From Halovulum sp039180525 (GTDB lineage Bacteria; Pseudomonadota; Alphaproteobacteria; Rhodobacterales; Rhodobacteraceae), in contig JBCDDF010000013.1 of NCBI GenBank assembly GCA_039180525.1, positions 3,867 through 67,866 on the forward strand: a DNA stretch of 64,000 bases, read 5' to 3'. Positions 41,725 through 49,089 of this stretch are shown here, piece after piece. The notes under the pieces were generated by a model. The model made no database searches, was not told where the DNA came from, and saw only the letters and a list, made by a program, of their open reading frames with translations. Position numbers and translations under genes: made by a program. Position 1 is the first letter of the stretch. Each line of letters begins with the position of its first letter.

Positions 41725-42479
41725 TCGACCGGTGCCTCAAGGATCGGGCGGGCGCGGTTTAGGCAATCCTCCAGCACCTGGCGCGATAGCGGCCGGCCGC
41801 CGAATTGCACCAGCTCCCCGACCTTCACCAGCGCCTGCGCATCCCCGGTATGCGGCCAGCTGCGCGGCAGGCGGCGGGTGAAGCCGCGCGCGGTCTCGGC
41901 CCGGCCCAGCCGCAGGCCGTTTTGCAGCGCTGCGGCACCAAGCACCGCCTTGACCAACTCGATCAGCGCCGCTTTGCGGTCGGGCATCGCGCGCAGCCGA
42001 TCGATCAGCCCGGCGTCGATCTGCGGCCCCGGCGCGGCGACCGGTTCGGCCGTCTCCGCGCGGGTCCGCGGCCGCGTGCCGCCGCGCAGGTGATCGGTCA
42101 GCAGATGACGGTGGCGAATGGCCAGAACAAGCAGCGCCGTTGCCGTTATCGCAAGCAGGATCCGCGTGAACAGCGTCGCGCCGCTGCCATCCCCCTCGGG
42201 TTCCGCGCGCGGCTCCGGCGGCGGTGGCAGGCGAACGCCGTCGATGGGGATCTCGCCGACCAGCGTATCGACATACACCACATCCGTCTGCAGCCGCTCG
42301 AACAGTACGGTACGGCTATATGCGCCGTTGCGTTCCAGGGTGAGCGGCGTGATCTGCGACTCCGCCGCGTCCTGCGCCATCACCGCAGGCACGCCAAGCC
42401 CCGCGCCGAAGACAAGCGCGAGCGGCCAGAAGGCCCTGGTCAATTTTCGAAAAGGCACCGGCGCCTGCCCGTTTCTCAT
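41721..42479 (-). CDS. DUF4129-like membrane protein
   Basis: The first gene of the eight-gene operon encodes 252 residues: a signal peptide or N-terminal anchor (about 15-35), a short outer domain with a proline-rich linker, a transmembrane helix at about 106-121, and a cytoplasmic domain whose RLGRAETARGFTRRLP and LVQFGGRPLSRQVLEDCL fit the DUF4129 family. DUF4129 domains occur fused to or beside transglutaminases. A candidate promoter ends a few bases upstream of the ATG, so the message could be almost leaderless. The stop overlaps the next start (ATGA). Confidence 0.75.
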   Translation of the reverse strand: MRNGQAPVPFRKLTRAFWPLALVFGAGLGVPAVMAQDAAESQITPLTLERNGAYSRTVLFERLQTDVVYVDTLVGEIPIDGVRLPPPPEPRAEPEGDGSGATLFTRILLAITATALLVLAIRHRHLLTDHLRGGTRPRTRAETAEPVAAPGPQIDAGLIDRLRAMPDRKAALIELVKAVLGAAALQNGLRLGRAETARGFTRRLPRSWPHTGDAQALVKVGELVQFGGRPLSRQVLEDCLNRARPILEAPVE

Positions 42480-42491
42480 TGCTCGGACCGC

Positions 42492-42521
42492 AGCCTAGGC
42501 GCGGGATTGAGGCGTTTTCAA
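42492..42521 (-). promoter_or_regulatory. Candidate sigma-70 promoter of the MoxR/DUF58 operon
   Basis: On the minus strand TTGAAA (42521-42516) is followed after 18 bp by TAGGCT (42497-42492). The predicted start near 42485 is only about six bases from the ATG at 42479. It lies in the 78-bp gap after nusB and would let the operon be read independently of the riboflavin genes. Confidence 0.4.
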
Positions 42522-42557
42522 GACAACCCGCAGTCGTTCTGCCCGCCGGCGTGGCAT

Positions 42558-43025
42558 TCAGGCAAAGGCCTCGGGCCGCAGATCCCTGGCCATGTGGTCG
42601 AGCACGGCGTTGACCAGCTTCGGCTCCTTGCCATCGGGAAAGAACGCCTTGGCGACATCGACGAATTCGGAAATCGCCACTTTCGGCGGGGTCGTCTGCG
42701 TCAAAAGCTCTGCACCCGCGGCACGAAACAGCGCGCGCAGGGTCGGGTCGATCCGCGCGATGGGCCATTTCGCCACCAGCGCCTTGTCGGTGAGTTGGTC
42801 GATCCGCGCTTGCCGGTCGACCGCGCCGGTCAAAAGCGCGCGGAACAGGTCCAGATCCGCCTCGGCATAGGCGGCGCCGTCGATTTCCGCGCCCAGGCGG
42901 TGGGTTTCGAATTCCCGCTGCACCTCGCCCAGATCGCCATCGGCGGCTTCCATCTGAAACAACGCCTGGGTTGCGAACAGCCGCGCGGCGGACCGCATCT
43001 GTTTGGCGCCGGGGCCGCGGGCCAT
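42558..43025 (-). CDS. nusB: Transcription antitermination factor NusB
   Basis: NusB binds BoxA RNA with S10 (NusE) for rRNA antitermination. The 155-residue product has the all-helical NusB fold with the start RSAARLFATQALFQME and the C-terminal VAISEFVDVAKAFF...KLVNAVLDHMARDL. It begins 2 bp after ribH, the usual ribH-nusB order. The start is at the ATG 43025; the longer ORF upstream lies in ribH. Confidence 0.95.
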   Translation of the reverse strand: MARGPGAKQMRSAARLFATQALFQMEAADGDLGEVQREFETHRLGAEIDGAAYAEADLDLFRALLTGAVDRQARIDQLTDKALVAKWPIARIDPTLRALFRAAGAELLTQTTPPKVAISEFVDVAKAFFPDGKEPKLVNAVLDHMARDLRPEAFA

Positions 43026-43027
43026 GC

Positions 43028-43573
43028 TCAGGCCGACCCGGTCGCGGGCGGGGTGCCGGCGACCCGGAAACTGCCCTGCGGCAGCGGCGGCGTGGCGGTG
43101 GCGGTGGCAAAGCGGCGGCGCAGGGCGATCAGGTGCAGCGCCGCGTTGGCCGCGCCGCCGCCCTTGTTCTGGCCTGCGGCTTCGGCGCGCACGCGGGCCT
43201 GATCCAGCGTTTCCACGGTCAGAATACCGTTGCCGATGCACAGGCCGCGCAGGCCCAGATGCATCAGCCCGGACGAACTGTCGTTGCAGACCGTTTCGTA
43301 ATGCGTGGTCTCTCCGCGCACCACGCAGCCCAGCGCGACAAAGCCGTCATAGGCGCCCGAGGGTGCGGCAAGGGCGATGGCCTGCGGCACTTCCAGCGCG
43401 CCGGGCACGGGGGCCAGGTCGTACATCGCGCGGGCCGTTTCGCAGGCCGCTTTCGCGCCGGCCAAAAGCTGTTCGGCAATGTCGGCGTAATAGGGCGAGT
43501 GGACGATCAGCACCCGCGTCGGCACCTCAAAGACCGGCGGGTCGAGCGTATCGGGCGCGGGGCCGGTGGCCAT
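43028..43573 (-). CDS. ribH: 6,7-dimethyl-8-ribityllumazine synthase
   Basis: RibH joins the pyrimidine and the four-carbon phosphate to make the direct precursor of riboflavin. The 181-residue product has VPGALEVPQAIALAA, the catalytic histidine in RGETTHYETV and the phosphate-binding GILTVETLDQA. Length fits the icosahedral or pentameric family with a short C-terminal tail. It lies between ribB and nusB on the same strand. Confidence 0.95.
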   Translation of the reverse strand: MATGPAPDTLDPPVFEVPTRVLIVHSPYYADIAEQLLAGAKAACETARAMYDLAPVPGALEVPQAIALAAPSGAYDGFVALGCVVRGETTHYETVCNDSSSGLMHLGLRGLCIGNGILTVETLDQARVRAEAAGQNKGGGAANAALHLIALRRRFATATATPPLPQGSFRVAGTPPATGSA

Positions 43574-43651
43574 GGTCCATCCTTTCGCGGCAAGCGTCGG
43601 CGGCGTGCTTAGACTGCTTGACCGGCAGAGGAAAGGCCCGGTCGCGGTGCT

Positions 43652-44755
43652 TCAGCCGTCATCCAGACGGCGGGTGCCGACGATGGACAGGCCATAGCCG
43701 TCCAACCCTACCACCTTGGGCGAGGGCGAGTTGGTCAGCAGGATCATGTCGTGTATGCCCAGTGCCCCCAGGATCTGCGCGCCCAGCCCGTATTGGCGCA
43801 GCGTCTGGGGCGACGCCTCTCCGCCCAGCGCCAGTTTGGACGACATGTCGCGCAACAGCACCACGACACCGCGGCCTTCCTCGGCGATGGCGTTCATGGC
43901 CTGCGGCAACTGGTCGTGCCGGCCCGGCCGCAGCGCCAGCAGATCGTCCAGCGGATTGACCGCATGCATACGCACCAGCACCGGTTCGGGTGCGCTTAGG
44001 TCGCCCTTGGTCAGCACGATATGTTCCGCGCCGCCGGTCTCGTCGGTAAAGATCCGCAGCATCCATTCGCCGCCGAAATCGGAATGGACGGATTTCTGCG
44101 CGCTTTCGCGCACAAGATTGTCGTGCCGCCGGCGATAGGCGATCAGATCGGAAATCGTGCCGATCTTGATATTGTGAAGCTGCGCGAATGCGATTAGATC
44201 TGGCAGCCGCGCCATGGAGCCGTCGTCACGCATGATCTCACAGATCACGCCCGACGGGTTGAGCCCGGCCAGGCGCGAAATATCCACCGCCGCCTCCGTA
44301 TGGCCCGCCCGCACCAGCACCCCGCCTTCGCGTGCGCGCAGGGGGAACACATGCCCCGGCGTCGCGATGTCCGCATGCGTGCTGGTCGGGTCGATGGCGA
44401 CGGAGACGGTGCGGGCGCGGTCATGGGCCGAGATGCCGGTGGTCACGCCCTCGCGCGCCTCGATGGAGACGGTGAACGCGGTCTCGTGCCGCGAGGAGTT
44501 CGAGGCCGCCATCAGGGGCAGGCCCAGCTTGTCCAGCCGCTCTCCGGTCAGGGCCAGGCAGATCAACCCGCGGCCATGGGTGGCCATGAAGTTGATCGCA
44601 TCGGGCGTGGCCATCTGCGCAGGGATGATCAGATCGCCCTCGTTTTCGCGATCCTCGTGATCGACCAGGATATACATGCGCCCGTTGCGGGCGTCCTCGA
44701 TGATCTCGTCAATGGTGGAGATCGCGTCGAGATCGGGATTGTAATCATCGGCCAT
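43652..44755 (-). CDS. ribB: 3,4-dihydroxy-2-butanone 4-phosphate synthase with degenerate GTP cyclohydrolase II domain
   Basis: The N-terminal domain (about 1-205) makes the four-carbon unit of riboflavin from ribulose 5-phosphate; HEDRENEGDLI (33-43) and the later GHVFPLRAREGG are intact. The C-terminal domain (about 219-367) aligns with GTP cyclohydrolase II (VRMHAVNPLDDLLALRPG...), but the zinc-binding cysteines of the SECxTGD...CDC motif are missing, so this half should not hydrolyse GTP. The organism therefore needs another GTP cyclohydrolase II. This split state is common in alphaproteobacteria. The symbol ribBA is used in some databases. Confidence 0.9.
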   Translation of the reverse strand: MADDYNPDLDAISTIDEIIEDARNGRMYILVDHEDRENEGDLIIPAQMATPDAINFMATHGRGLICLALTGERLDKLGLPLMAASNSSRHETAFTVSIEAREGVTTGISAHDRARTVSVAIDPTSTHADIATPGHVFPLRAREGGVLVRAGHTEAAVDISRLAGLNPSGVICEIMRDDGSMARLPDLIAFAQLHNIKIGTISDLIAYRRRHDNLVRESAQKSVHSDFGGEWMLRIFTDETGGAEHIVLTKGDLSAPEPVLVRMHAVNPLDDLLALRPGRHDQLPQAMNAIAEEGRGVVVLLRDMSSKLALGGEASPQTLRQYGLGAQILGALGIHDMILLTNSPSPKVVGLDGYGLSIVGTRRLDDG

Positions 44756-45106
44756 GGTCGCGCCCGGTGCGGTTTCTGTATCTACGATCTGGGCGCCCGC
44801 GCGGCTGCGGTCAACGGTGTTTTCAGGTGCATTGAAAGATCGTCCAGGTGCCGCGCGCGGGTCAGCGGCTTGCGTTGGGTGGGAGAAGGGCTGTGAGGTC
44901 GGGCTCCGAAACGGATTGGAACGGCACCCCGGCCGACTGCGTCAACACGGCCAAACTCCGGCCCGGGCGCCGTGTGGAGGTCCCGGGTCGAGCCCGGGTC
45001 GCGTAAGTTTCTGTGTCGGAGGCCGCGCTGCGCCAGGAGGGTGTTCTGCGCGACGGGTTCCGACACAACGCGCCCCGGCCTTGCGCCGGGCGTGGCCGAC
45101 GCGAAT
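44756..45106. other. Intergenic region between ribE and ribB (351 bp)
   Basis: I see no coding sequence and no FMN riboswitch signature. It holds a CCCGGG inverted repeat (44976-44998) and a long-range inverted repeat, GTGTCGGA (45013-45020) with TCCGACAC (45059-45066). The ribE and ribB genes, otherwise closely spaced in this group, are separated here by this repeat-rich stretch. Confidence 0.5.
44976..44998 (-). repeat. CCCGGG-CTTGA-CCCGGG inverted repeat, copy 2
   Basis: CCCGGG, TCGAG, CCCGGG on the plus strand; on the minus strand CCCGGG-CTCGA-CCCGGG followed by ACCTCC, matching the tail of the other copies. Confidence 0.65.
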
Positions 45107-45697
45107 TCAGCCCGTCTCTGCCAGCCGCGCGACATACCGGGCGAGTGTGTCGATTTCCAGATTGACGCGGGCGCCAGGGGCGATGGTGTCCCAGGTGGTT
45201 TGGGCCTTGGTATGCGGGATCAGGTTGACGGTAAAGCTGGGGCCGTCGACATCGTTGACCGTCAGTGAGGTACCGTTGAGCGCGACCGAGCCCTTGGGCG
45301 CGATGAACCGCGCCAGCGCGTCGGGCGCGCGGAAGGTCAGGCGGGTGCTGTCGCCATCGGGCGCCGCATGCGTGACCGCAGCGGTGCCGTCGACATGGCC
45401 CGAGACGATATGCCCGCCCAATTCGTCGCCCACGCGCAGCGCGCGTTCCAGGTTGACGCGCGCGCCCTCCTTCCAGCCGCCGAGCGTGGTCTTGGACAGG
45501 GTCTCGGCCGAGATATCGACCTCGAACCAGCCTGGCGCGCCGCGGTCGACAACGGTCAGGCAGACGCCGTCGCAGGCGATGGATGCACCCAGATCGATGC
45601 TGTCGGGCGCATAGGCGGTGTCGATCCTGGCGCGCAGATCGCCGTTATGGTCCAGCCGGGCGATGCGGCCGATATCGGTGATGATGCCGGTGAACAT
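45107..45697 (-). CDS. ribE: Riboflavin synthase, alpha subunit
   Basis: RibE dismutates two lumazine molecules into riboflavin. The 196-residue product starts MFTGIITDIGRI and is made of two similar barrels, each with its own conserved motif (SIACDGVCLTVVD in the first, VALNGTSLTVNDVD in the second). The ATG at 45697 is the family start. It is the first gene of the riboflavin run ribE-ribB-ribH-nusB on this strand; ribD is not in the window. Confidence 0.95.
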   Translation of the reverse strand: MFTGIITDIGRIARLDHNGDLRARIDTAYAPDSIDLGASIACDGVCLTVVDRGAPGWFEVDISAETLSKTTLGGWKEGARVNLERALRVGDELGGHIVSGHVDGTAAVTHAAPDGDSTRLTFRAPDALARFIAPKGSVALNGTSLTVNDVDGPSFTVNLIPHTKAQTTWDTIAPGARVNLEIDTLARYVARLAETG

Positions 45698-45831
45698 GGC
45701 CGCCTTCCCGGATGCTGCGGGGCGGAGCGCCCCGAGGGGCGAGGCCCCGAGGCAAGCCCGGGGCGTGTTTTGCCCAGATGCAGCGGCTCTAGCAAAGCGG
45801 TCCAAGCCGGGCAAGGGACCGGGTGCGACGC

Positions 45832-45855
45832 GTCCCGGGCTTGACCCGGGACCTC
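45832..45855 (+). repeat. CCCGGG-CTTGA-CCCGGG inverted repeat, copy 3
   Basis: Eight-base arms GTCCCGGG and CCCGGGAC around CTTGA, then CTC. It lies between ribE and the SRPBCC gene, 11 bases after the stop codon of the latter. Confidence 0.7.
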
Positions 45856-45865
45856 TCGGTCGCGC

Positions 45866-46360
45866 TCAGGCCTGAAGCTCGGTCAGCAACGCCTCCAACA
45901 GCACCATGCCCGCACCCCAGCCGCGGTGGAGCCCGGCCATCGCGTCGCGGAAACAAGCGATCTCGGCATCGCTGGCGTCGTGTGGCACCCAAGTCAGGCG
46001 CAAATCGGTACCGCCGGAGCTTTCGGTGAACGTCACCGTGGTCAGCAGCACCCGGGGCCAATCGGGCATCATCGGGTTGGCGGCGACATTCCAATCGGCG
46101 TCGGCGTTGGCGTGCAGCCAGACCAGCCGCTCCGGCGCCGCGACTTCGGTGTACTCGACCCGCTGATAGCCCGAACCCTGGCCCATTTTCATTTCGACCA
46201 GCCACAGGCCGCCCGGGGTCACGTCCATCTTGTGCACGACCGTCTCGATATTGGGCCCGTACCAGCGCGCGACGAGGTCCGGCTCGGTCCAGGCTTTCCA
46301 AACCATCTCCCGCGGTGCCGCAAATCGGCGCTCCAGCACATAAGTCGGCAGGTCGGTCAT
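45866..46360 (-). CDS. SRPBCC (AHSA1-type) domain protein
   Basis: This 164-residue protein has the START-like fold of the AHSA1 group, beginning LERRFAAPREMVWKAWTEPD with RWYGP shortly after, and ending with the long helix GLHRGWGAGMVLLEALLTEL. Members bind hydrophobic ligands; a specific ligand is not known. It is translationally coupled (ATGA) to the ArsR-type gene upstream, a common SRPBCC-ArsR pair in which the regulator probably controls both. Confidence 0.88.
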   Translation of the reverse strand: MTDLPTYVLERRFAAPREMVWKAWTEPDLVARWYGPNIETVVHKMDVTPGGLWLVEMKMGQGSGYQRVEYTEVAAPERLVWLHANADADWNVAANPMMPDWPRVLLTTVTFTESSGGTDLRLTWVPHDASDAEIACFRDAMAGLHRGWGAGMVLLEALLTELQA

Positions 46361-46725
46361 TCGGTGTCCCCCTTCTTGTCGGACGGTGTGAGGTCGGCCA
46401 GCATCGCGTCGAGTTGATCGAGGCTGCCGGACCAGAAGTCGCGAAACGCTTCCAACCAGGCGACGGCCGCTTGCAGCGGCGCGGCATTGAGCGTCGCCGG
46501 CCGGCGCTGCTGGTCTATCGTGCGGTCGATCAGCCCGGCGCGTTCCAGAACCTTGAGGTGCTTGGAAACGGCGGGCTGTGTCATCGCAAACGGCTCGGCC
46601 AACTCACCCACCGTGGCGGGCCCCTCGGTCAGCCGGTGCAGGATCGCGCGGCGGGTGGGATCGGCCAGTGCGGCAAAGATGCCATCCAGGTTCGGCGGCG
46701 CGTTTATATTACCCAATACGACCAT
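46357..46725 (-). CDS. ArsR/SmtB family transcriptional regulator
   Basis: A winged-helix regulator of 122 residues with the core ALADPTRRAILHRL and recognition helix TQPAVSKHLKVLERAGLI. The metal-binding cysteines of true ArsR/SmtB sensors are absent, as in the subgroup paired with SRPBCC genes. I place the start at the ATG 46725; a TTG two codons upstream is possible but less likely. A palindrome, ATAAC-N6-GTTAT, overlaps this start codon and is a good candidate autorepression site. Confidence 0.9.
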   Translation of the reverse strand: MVVLGNINAPPNLDGIFAALADPTRRAILHRLTEGPATVGELAEPFAMTQPAVSKHLKVLERAGLIDRTIDQQRRPATLNAAPLQAAVAWLEAFRDFWSGSLDQLDAMLADLTPSDKKGDTE

Positions 46726-46739
46726 AACCAAATAGTTAT
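46724..46739. promoter_or_regulatory. Palindromic operator candidate of the ArsR-SRPBCC pair
   Basis: ATAAC-CAAATA-GTTAT, a perfect 5-6-5 inverted repeat in an AT-rich island that overlaps the arsR start codon. It is placed so that a bound repressor would block transcription or translation starts. It also lies about 30 bp upstream of the secE promoter candidate. Confidence 0.55.
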
Positions 46740-46767
46740 ATTATAGTTTTGCAGACGTCAACGGTGC

Positions 46768-46796
46768 TTGAACTCGCCGGCGCCACGCTTTATCTG
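46768..46796 (+). promoter_or_regulatory. Candidate promoter of secE-nusG
   Basis: TTGAAC (46768-46773) followed after 16-17 bp by TTATCT/TATCTG (46790-46796). The expected start near 46803 gives a short leader to the secE ATG at 46821. Confidence 0.45.
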
Positions 46797-46820
46797 CCGA
46801 TCGTCCAGCGGGAGGCGGCA

Positions 46821-47018
46821 ATGGCGCGGGTCAATCCGTTTAAGTTCATCCAGGAAGTCCGGGCGGAGACGTCGAAGGTCGTCTGGCCGACGCGGCGCGA
46901 GACGCTGTTGACCACGGCCATGGTGTTCGTGCTGTCAGCCCTGGCGGCGACCTTTTTCTTTCTGATCGATCTGGTGATCCGATCCGGCATTCAGTTCTAC
47001 ATCGATTTGGCCTCCTGA
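46821..47018 (+). CDS. secE: Preprotein translocase subunit SecE
   Basis: SecE is the small clamp of the SecYEG channel. The 65-residue single-span form, normal outside enterobacteria, has the conserved amphipathic helix FIQEVRAETSKVVWPTRRE and one transmembrane segment (about 33-55). GGGAGG lies just before the ATG at 46821. Followed by nusG after 195 bp. No tRNA-Trp gene is found upstream, although one stands here in many bacteria. Confidence 0.96.
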   Translation: MARVNPFKFIQEVRAETSKVVWPTRRETLLTTAMVFVLSALAATFFFLIDLVIRSGIQFYIDLAS

Positions 47019-47213
47019 GCGCCAAAACGGTCTTGATCCCCGGCGCGACTGGCGGTAGGTGCACAAATCCTTGACAAGCGGGGTGGGCGTGCAGCGCTTC
47101 GGTTGCGCGCCTGTCTGTTTTGAGGCCAGCGAACGGGCGTGAGAGCGCCGCGAAGTGGAGAGCAGCGCCGGGCCGCCGAGCCCAGGGGCAAACCGACCGA
47201 AGGTAAGACAGGC

Positions 47214-47747
47214 ATGACGGCACGGTGGTACGCGGTCAGCGTTCTTTCGAATTTCGAAAAGAAGGTGGCCGAAAGCATCCGCGAGCAGGTGAGCCAGCAC
47301 GGGCTGGATGAAGAGATCCTGCAGGTACTGGTGCCGACCGAGGACGTCATCGAAGTGCGCCGCGGCAAGAAGGTGCAGACCGAACGCCGCTTTATGCCGG
47401 GTTACGTGCTGGTGCAGATGGAGATGAGCGACAAGGCCTATCACCTGATCAACGGGACCAACCGAGTGACCGGCTTTCTGGGCCCGCAGGGCAAGCCGGT
47501 GCCGATGCGCGATGCCGAGGTCAACGCGATCCTCAACCAGGTCGAAGAGGGGGCGGAGCGTCCGCGGTCGCTGATTTCCTTCGATGTGGGCGAGCAGGTG
47601 AACGTGACCGACGGCCCGTTCGAGGGGTTCGCCGGCATGGTCGAGGATGTGGACGAGGCGAACGCGCGGTTGAAGGTCACCGTGTCGATCTTTGGCCGGG
47701 CCACGCCGGTCGAGTTGGAATTCACCCAGGTCGCCAAGCAGACCTGA
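47214..47747 (+). CDS. nusG: Transcription elongation/antitermination factor NusG
   Basis: NusG binds RNA polymerase and couples it to Rho or to the ribosome. The 177-residue product has the NGN domain (WYAVSVLSNFEKKVAESI...FMPGYVLVQMEM) and the C-terminal KOW domain (GEQVNVTDGPFEGFAGMV). The ATG at 47214 gives the family start. The 195-bp spacer after secE contains a TTGACA (47071-47076) with no convincing -10, so a second promoter is possible but unproven. Confidence 0.97.
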   Translation: MTARWYAVSVLSNFEKKVAESIREQVSQHGLDEEILQVLVPTEDVIEVRRGKKVQTERRFMPGYVLVQMEMSDKAYHLINGTNRVTGFLGPQGKPVPMRDAEVNAILNQVEEGAERPRSLISFDVGEQVNVTDGPFEGFAGMVEDVDEANARLKVTVSIFGRATPVELEFTQVAKQT

Positions 47748-47849
47748 GCGAGCATGTGGGAGGCGAGGGTCGCGCGCGACCCGGACCGGACCACACCATG
47801 ACAAAGGCGGACGGGCGCGCCCGGAGGCCATGGAGCAAAGGAGGCCGCG

Positions 47850-48278
47850 ATGGCCAAGAAAGTCGCCGGCAGCATGAAGCTGCAGGTGCCCGCAGGTAAA
47901 GCGAACCCGAGCCCCCCGGTGGGTCCGGCGCTGGGTCAGCGCGGCATCAACATCATGGAGTTCTGCAAGGCGTTCAACGCCAAGACACAGGATATGGAGC
48001 CGGGCGCGCCGTGCCCGACCGTAATCACATACTATGTCGACAAGTCCTTCACGATGGATATCAAGACGCCGCCGGCGTCGTACTTCCTGAAGAAGGCGGC
48101 CAAGCTACCCAAGGGCGCGAACAATCCCAGCCGGGAAGTCGTCGGCTCGGTCACCGTCAAACAGGTGCGCGAGATCGCCGAAGCCAAGATGAAGGATCTG
48201 AACGCCAACGACGTGGAAGGGGCGATGCAGATCATTCTAGGCTCCGCCCGGTCGATGGGCATCGAGGTCAATGGGTGA
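47850..48278 (+). CDS. rplK: 50S ribosomal protein L11
   Basis: L11 forms the GTPase-associated centre with L10/L12 and is needed for RelA activation. The 142-residue product starts MAKKVAGSMKLQVPAGKANP and has the thiostrepton-region motif PPVGPALGQRGINIMEFCKAFN. AAAGGAGG lies upstream. The leader contains a 16-bp perfect palindrome, GGGTCGCG-CGCGACCC (47767-47782), that would form a hairpin in the nusG-rplK spacer. The stop overlaps the upstream candidate start of rplA. Confidence 0.97.
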   Translation: MAKKVAGSMKLQVPAGKANPSPPVGPALGQRGINIMEFCKAFNAKTQDMEPGAPCPTVITYYVDKSFTMDIKTPPASYFLKKAAKLPKGANNPSREVVGSVTVKQVREIAEAKMKDLNANDVEGAMQIILGSARSMGIEVNG

Positions 48279-48282
48279 CGCG

Positions 48283-48981
48283 ATGGGCAAGTTGAGCAAA
48301 CGCACGAAAGCCGCGCGCAGCGCCTTTGACGGAAAGGCGCAGGTGAGCATCGAAGAAGCGGTGAGCCTGGTGAAGGGCAATGCCTCGGCCAAGTTCGACG
48401 AAACCGTCGAGATCGCGATGAATTTGGGCGTCGATCCGCGCCACGCCGACCAGATGGTGCGCGGCACGGTCGCGCTTCCCAACGGCACCGGCAAGGATGT
48501 GCGCGTGGCGGTGTTCGCCCGCGGACCCAAGGCGGAAGAGGCGGAGGCCGCGGGTGCGGATATCGTCGGCGCCGAGGATCTGATGGAGACGATCCAGGGC
48601 GGCAAGATCGAGTTCGACCGCTGCATCGCGACCCCGGACATGATGCCGATCGTCGGTCGGCTGGGAAAGATCCTGGGCCCGCGCAACCTTATGCCGAACC
48701 CCAAGGTCGGCACGGTGACCGTGGACGTCAAAGCGGCGGTTGAGGCCGCGAAGGGCGGCGAGGTTCAGTTCAAGGCGGAAAAGGCCGGTGTCGTGCATGC
48801 CGGGATCGGCAAGGCGTCCTTCGACGAGGGAAAGCTGGCGGAGAATGTCCGGGCGTTCGTCTCGGCGGTCAACAGGGCCAAGCCGTCGGGCGCCAAGGGG
48901 ACCTATGTGAAAAAGATCGCGCTGAGTTCCACGATGGGACCCGGCGTGACCCTGGATGTGGCGGCGGCCACGGCGGAATAG
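48283..48981 (+). CDS. rplA: 50S ribosomal protein L1
   Basis: L1 forms the mobile stalk that moves deacylated tRNA through the E site, and in many bacteria it represses translation of its own rplK-rplA message. The 232-residue product from the ATG at 48283 has the family start (KLSKRTKAARSAFDGK) and the motif GRLGKILGPRNLMPNPKVGTV. An ATG at 48271 would add four residues and overlap the rplK stop; I prefer 48283 by length. A repeat hairpin follows the stop codon directly. Confidence 0.95.
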   Translation: MGKLSKRTKAARSAFDGKAQVSIEEAVSLVKGNASAKFDETVEIAMNLGVDPRHADQMVRGTVALPNGTGKDVRVAVFARGPKAEEAEAAGADIVGAEDLMETIQGGKIEFDRCIATPDMMPIVGRLGKILGPRNLMPNPKVGTVTVDVKAAVEAAKGGEVQFKAEKAGVVHAGIGKASFDEGKLAENVRAFVSAVNRAKPSGAKGTYVKKIALSSTMGPGVTLDVAAATAE

Positions 48982-48989
48982 GAGTTTCA

Positions 48990-49012
48990 AGGATGGGGTC
49001 GAACCCCATCCT
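48990..49012. repeat. GGATGGGG palindromic repeat, copy 1
   Basis: Ten-base arms AGGATGGGGT and ACCCCATCCT around CGA. It starts 8 bases after the rplA stop codon. Related copies are at 49066 and 54644. Confidence 0.7.
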
Positions 49013-49065
49013 ACGCGGGCGGTGGGACAGACCGGTCGCGCGAAAGATCGGGATGGCGACATCCT

Positions 49066-49089
49066 GTAGGATGGGGTTCCACCCCATCC
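49066..49089. repeat. GGATGGGG palindromic repeat, copy 2
   Basis: GTA then arms GGATGGGGT and ACCCCATCC around TCC. Confidence 0.7.

Noticed and set aside
44756..45106. Possible FMN riboswitch upstream of ribB
   Set aside because: None of the conserved RFN-element blocks could be recognised on the minus strand; only repeats are present.
46726..46820. tRNA-Trp gene expected upstream of secE
   Set aside because: The 95-bp gap is AT-rich at its start and carries a promoter candidate; no cloverleaf is possible.
47071..47100. Second promoter before nusG, TTGACA at 47071
   Set aside because: No acceptable -10 hexamer stands 16-18 bp downstream, so I left it out of the feature list.
48990..49014. 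A TpsiC-arm-like GGTCGAACCCC suggesting a tRNA after rplA
   Set aside because: No acceptor, D or anticodon stem can be built around it; it is the loop of a palindromic repeat.
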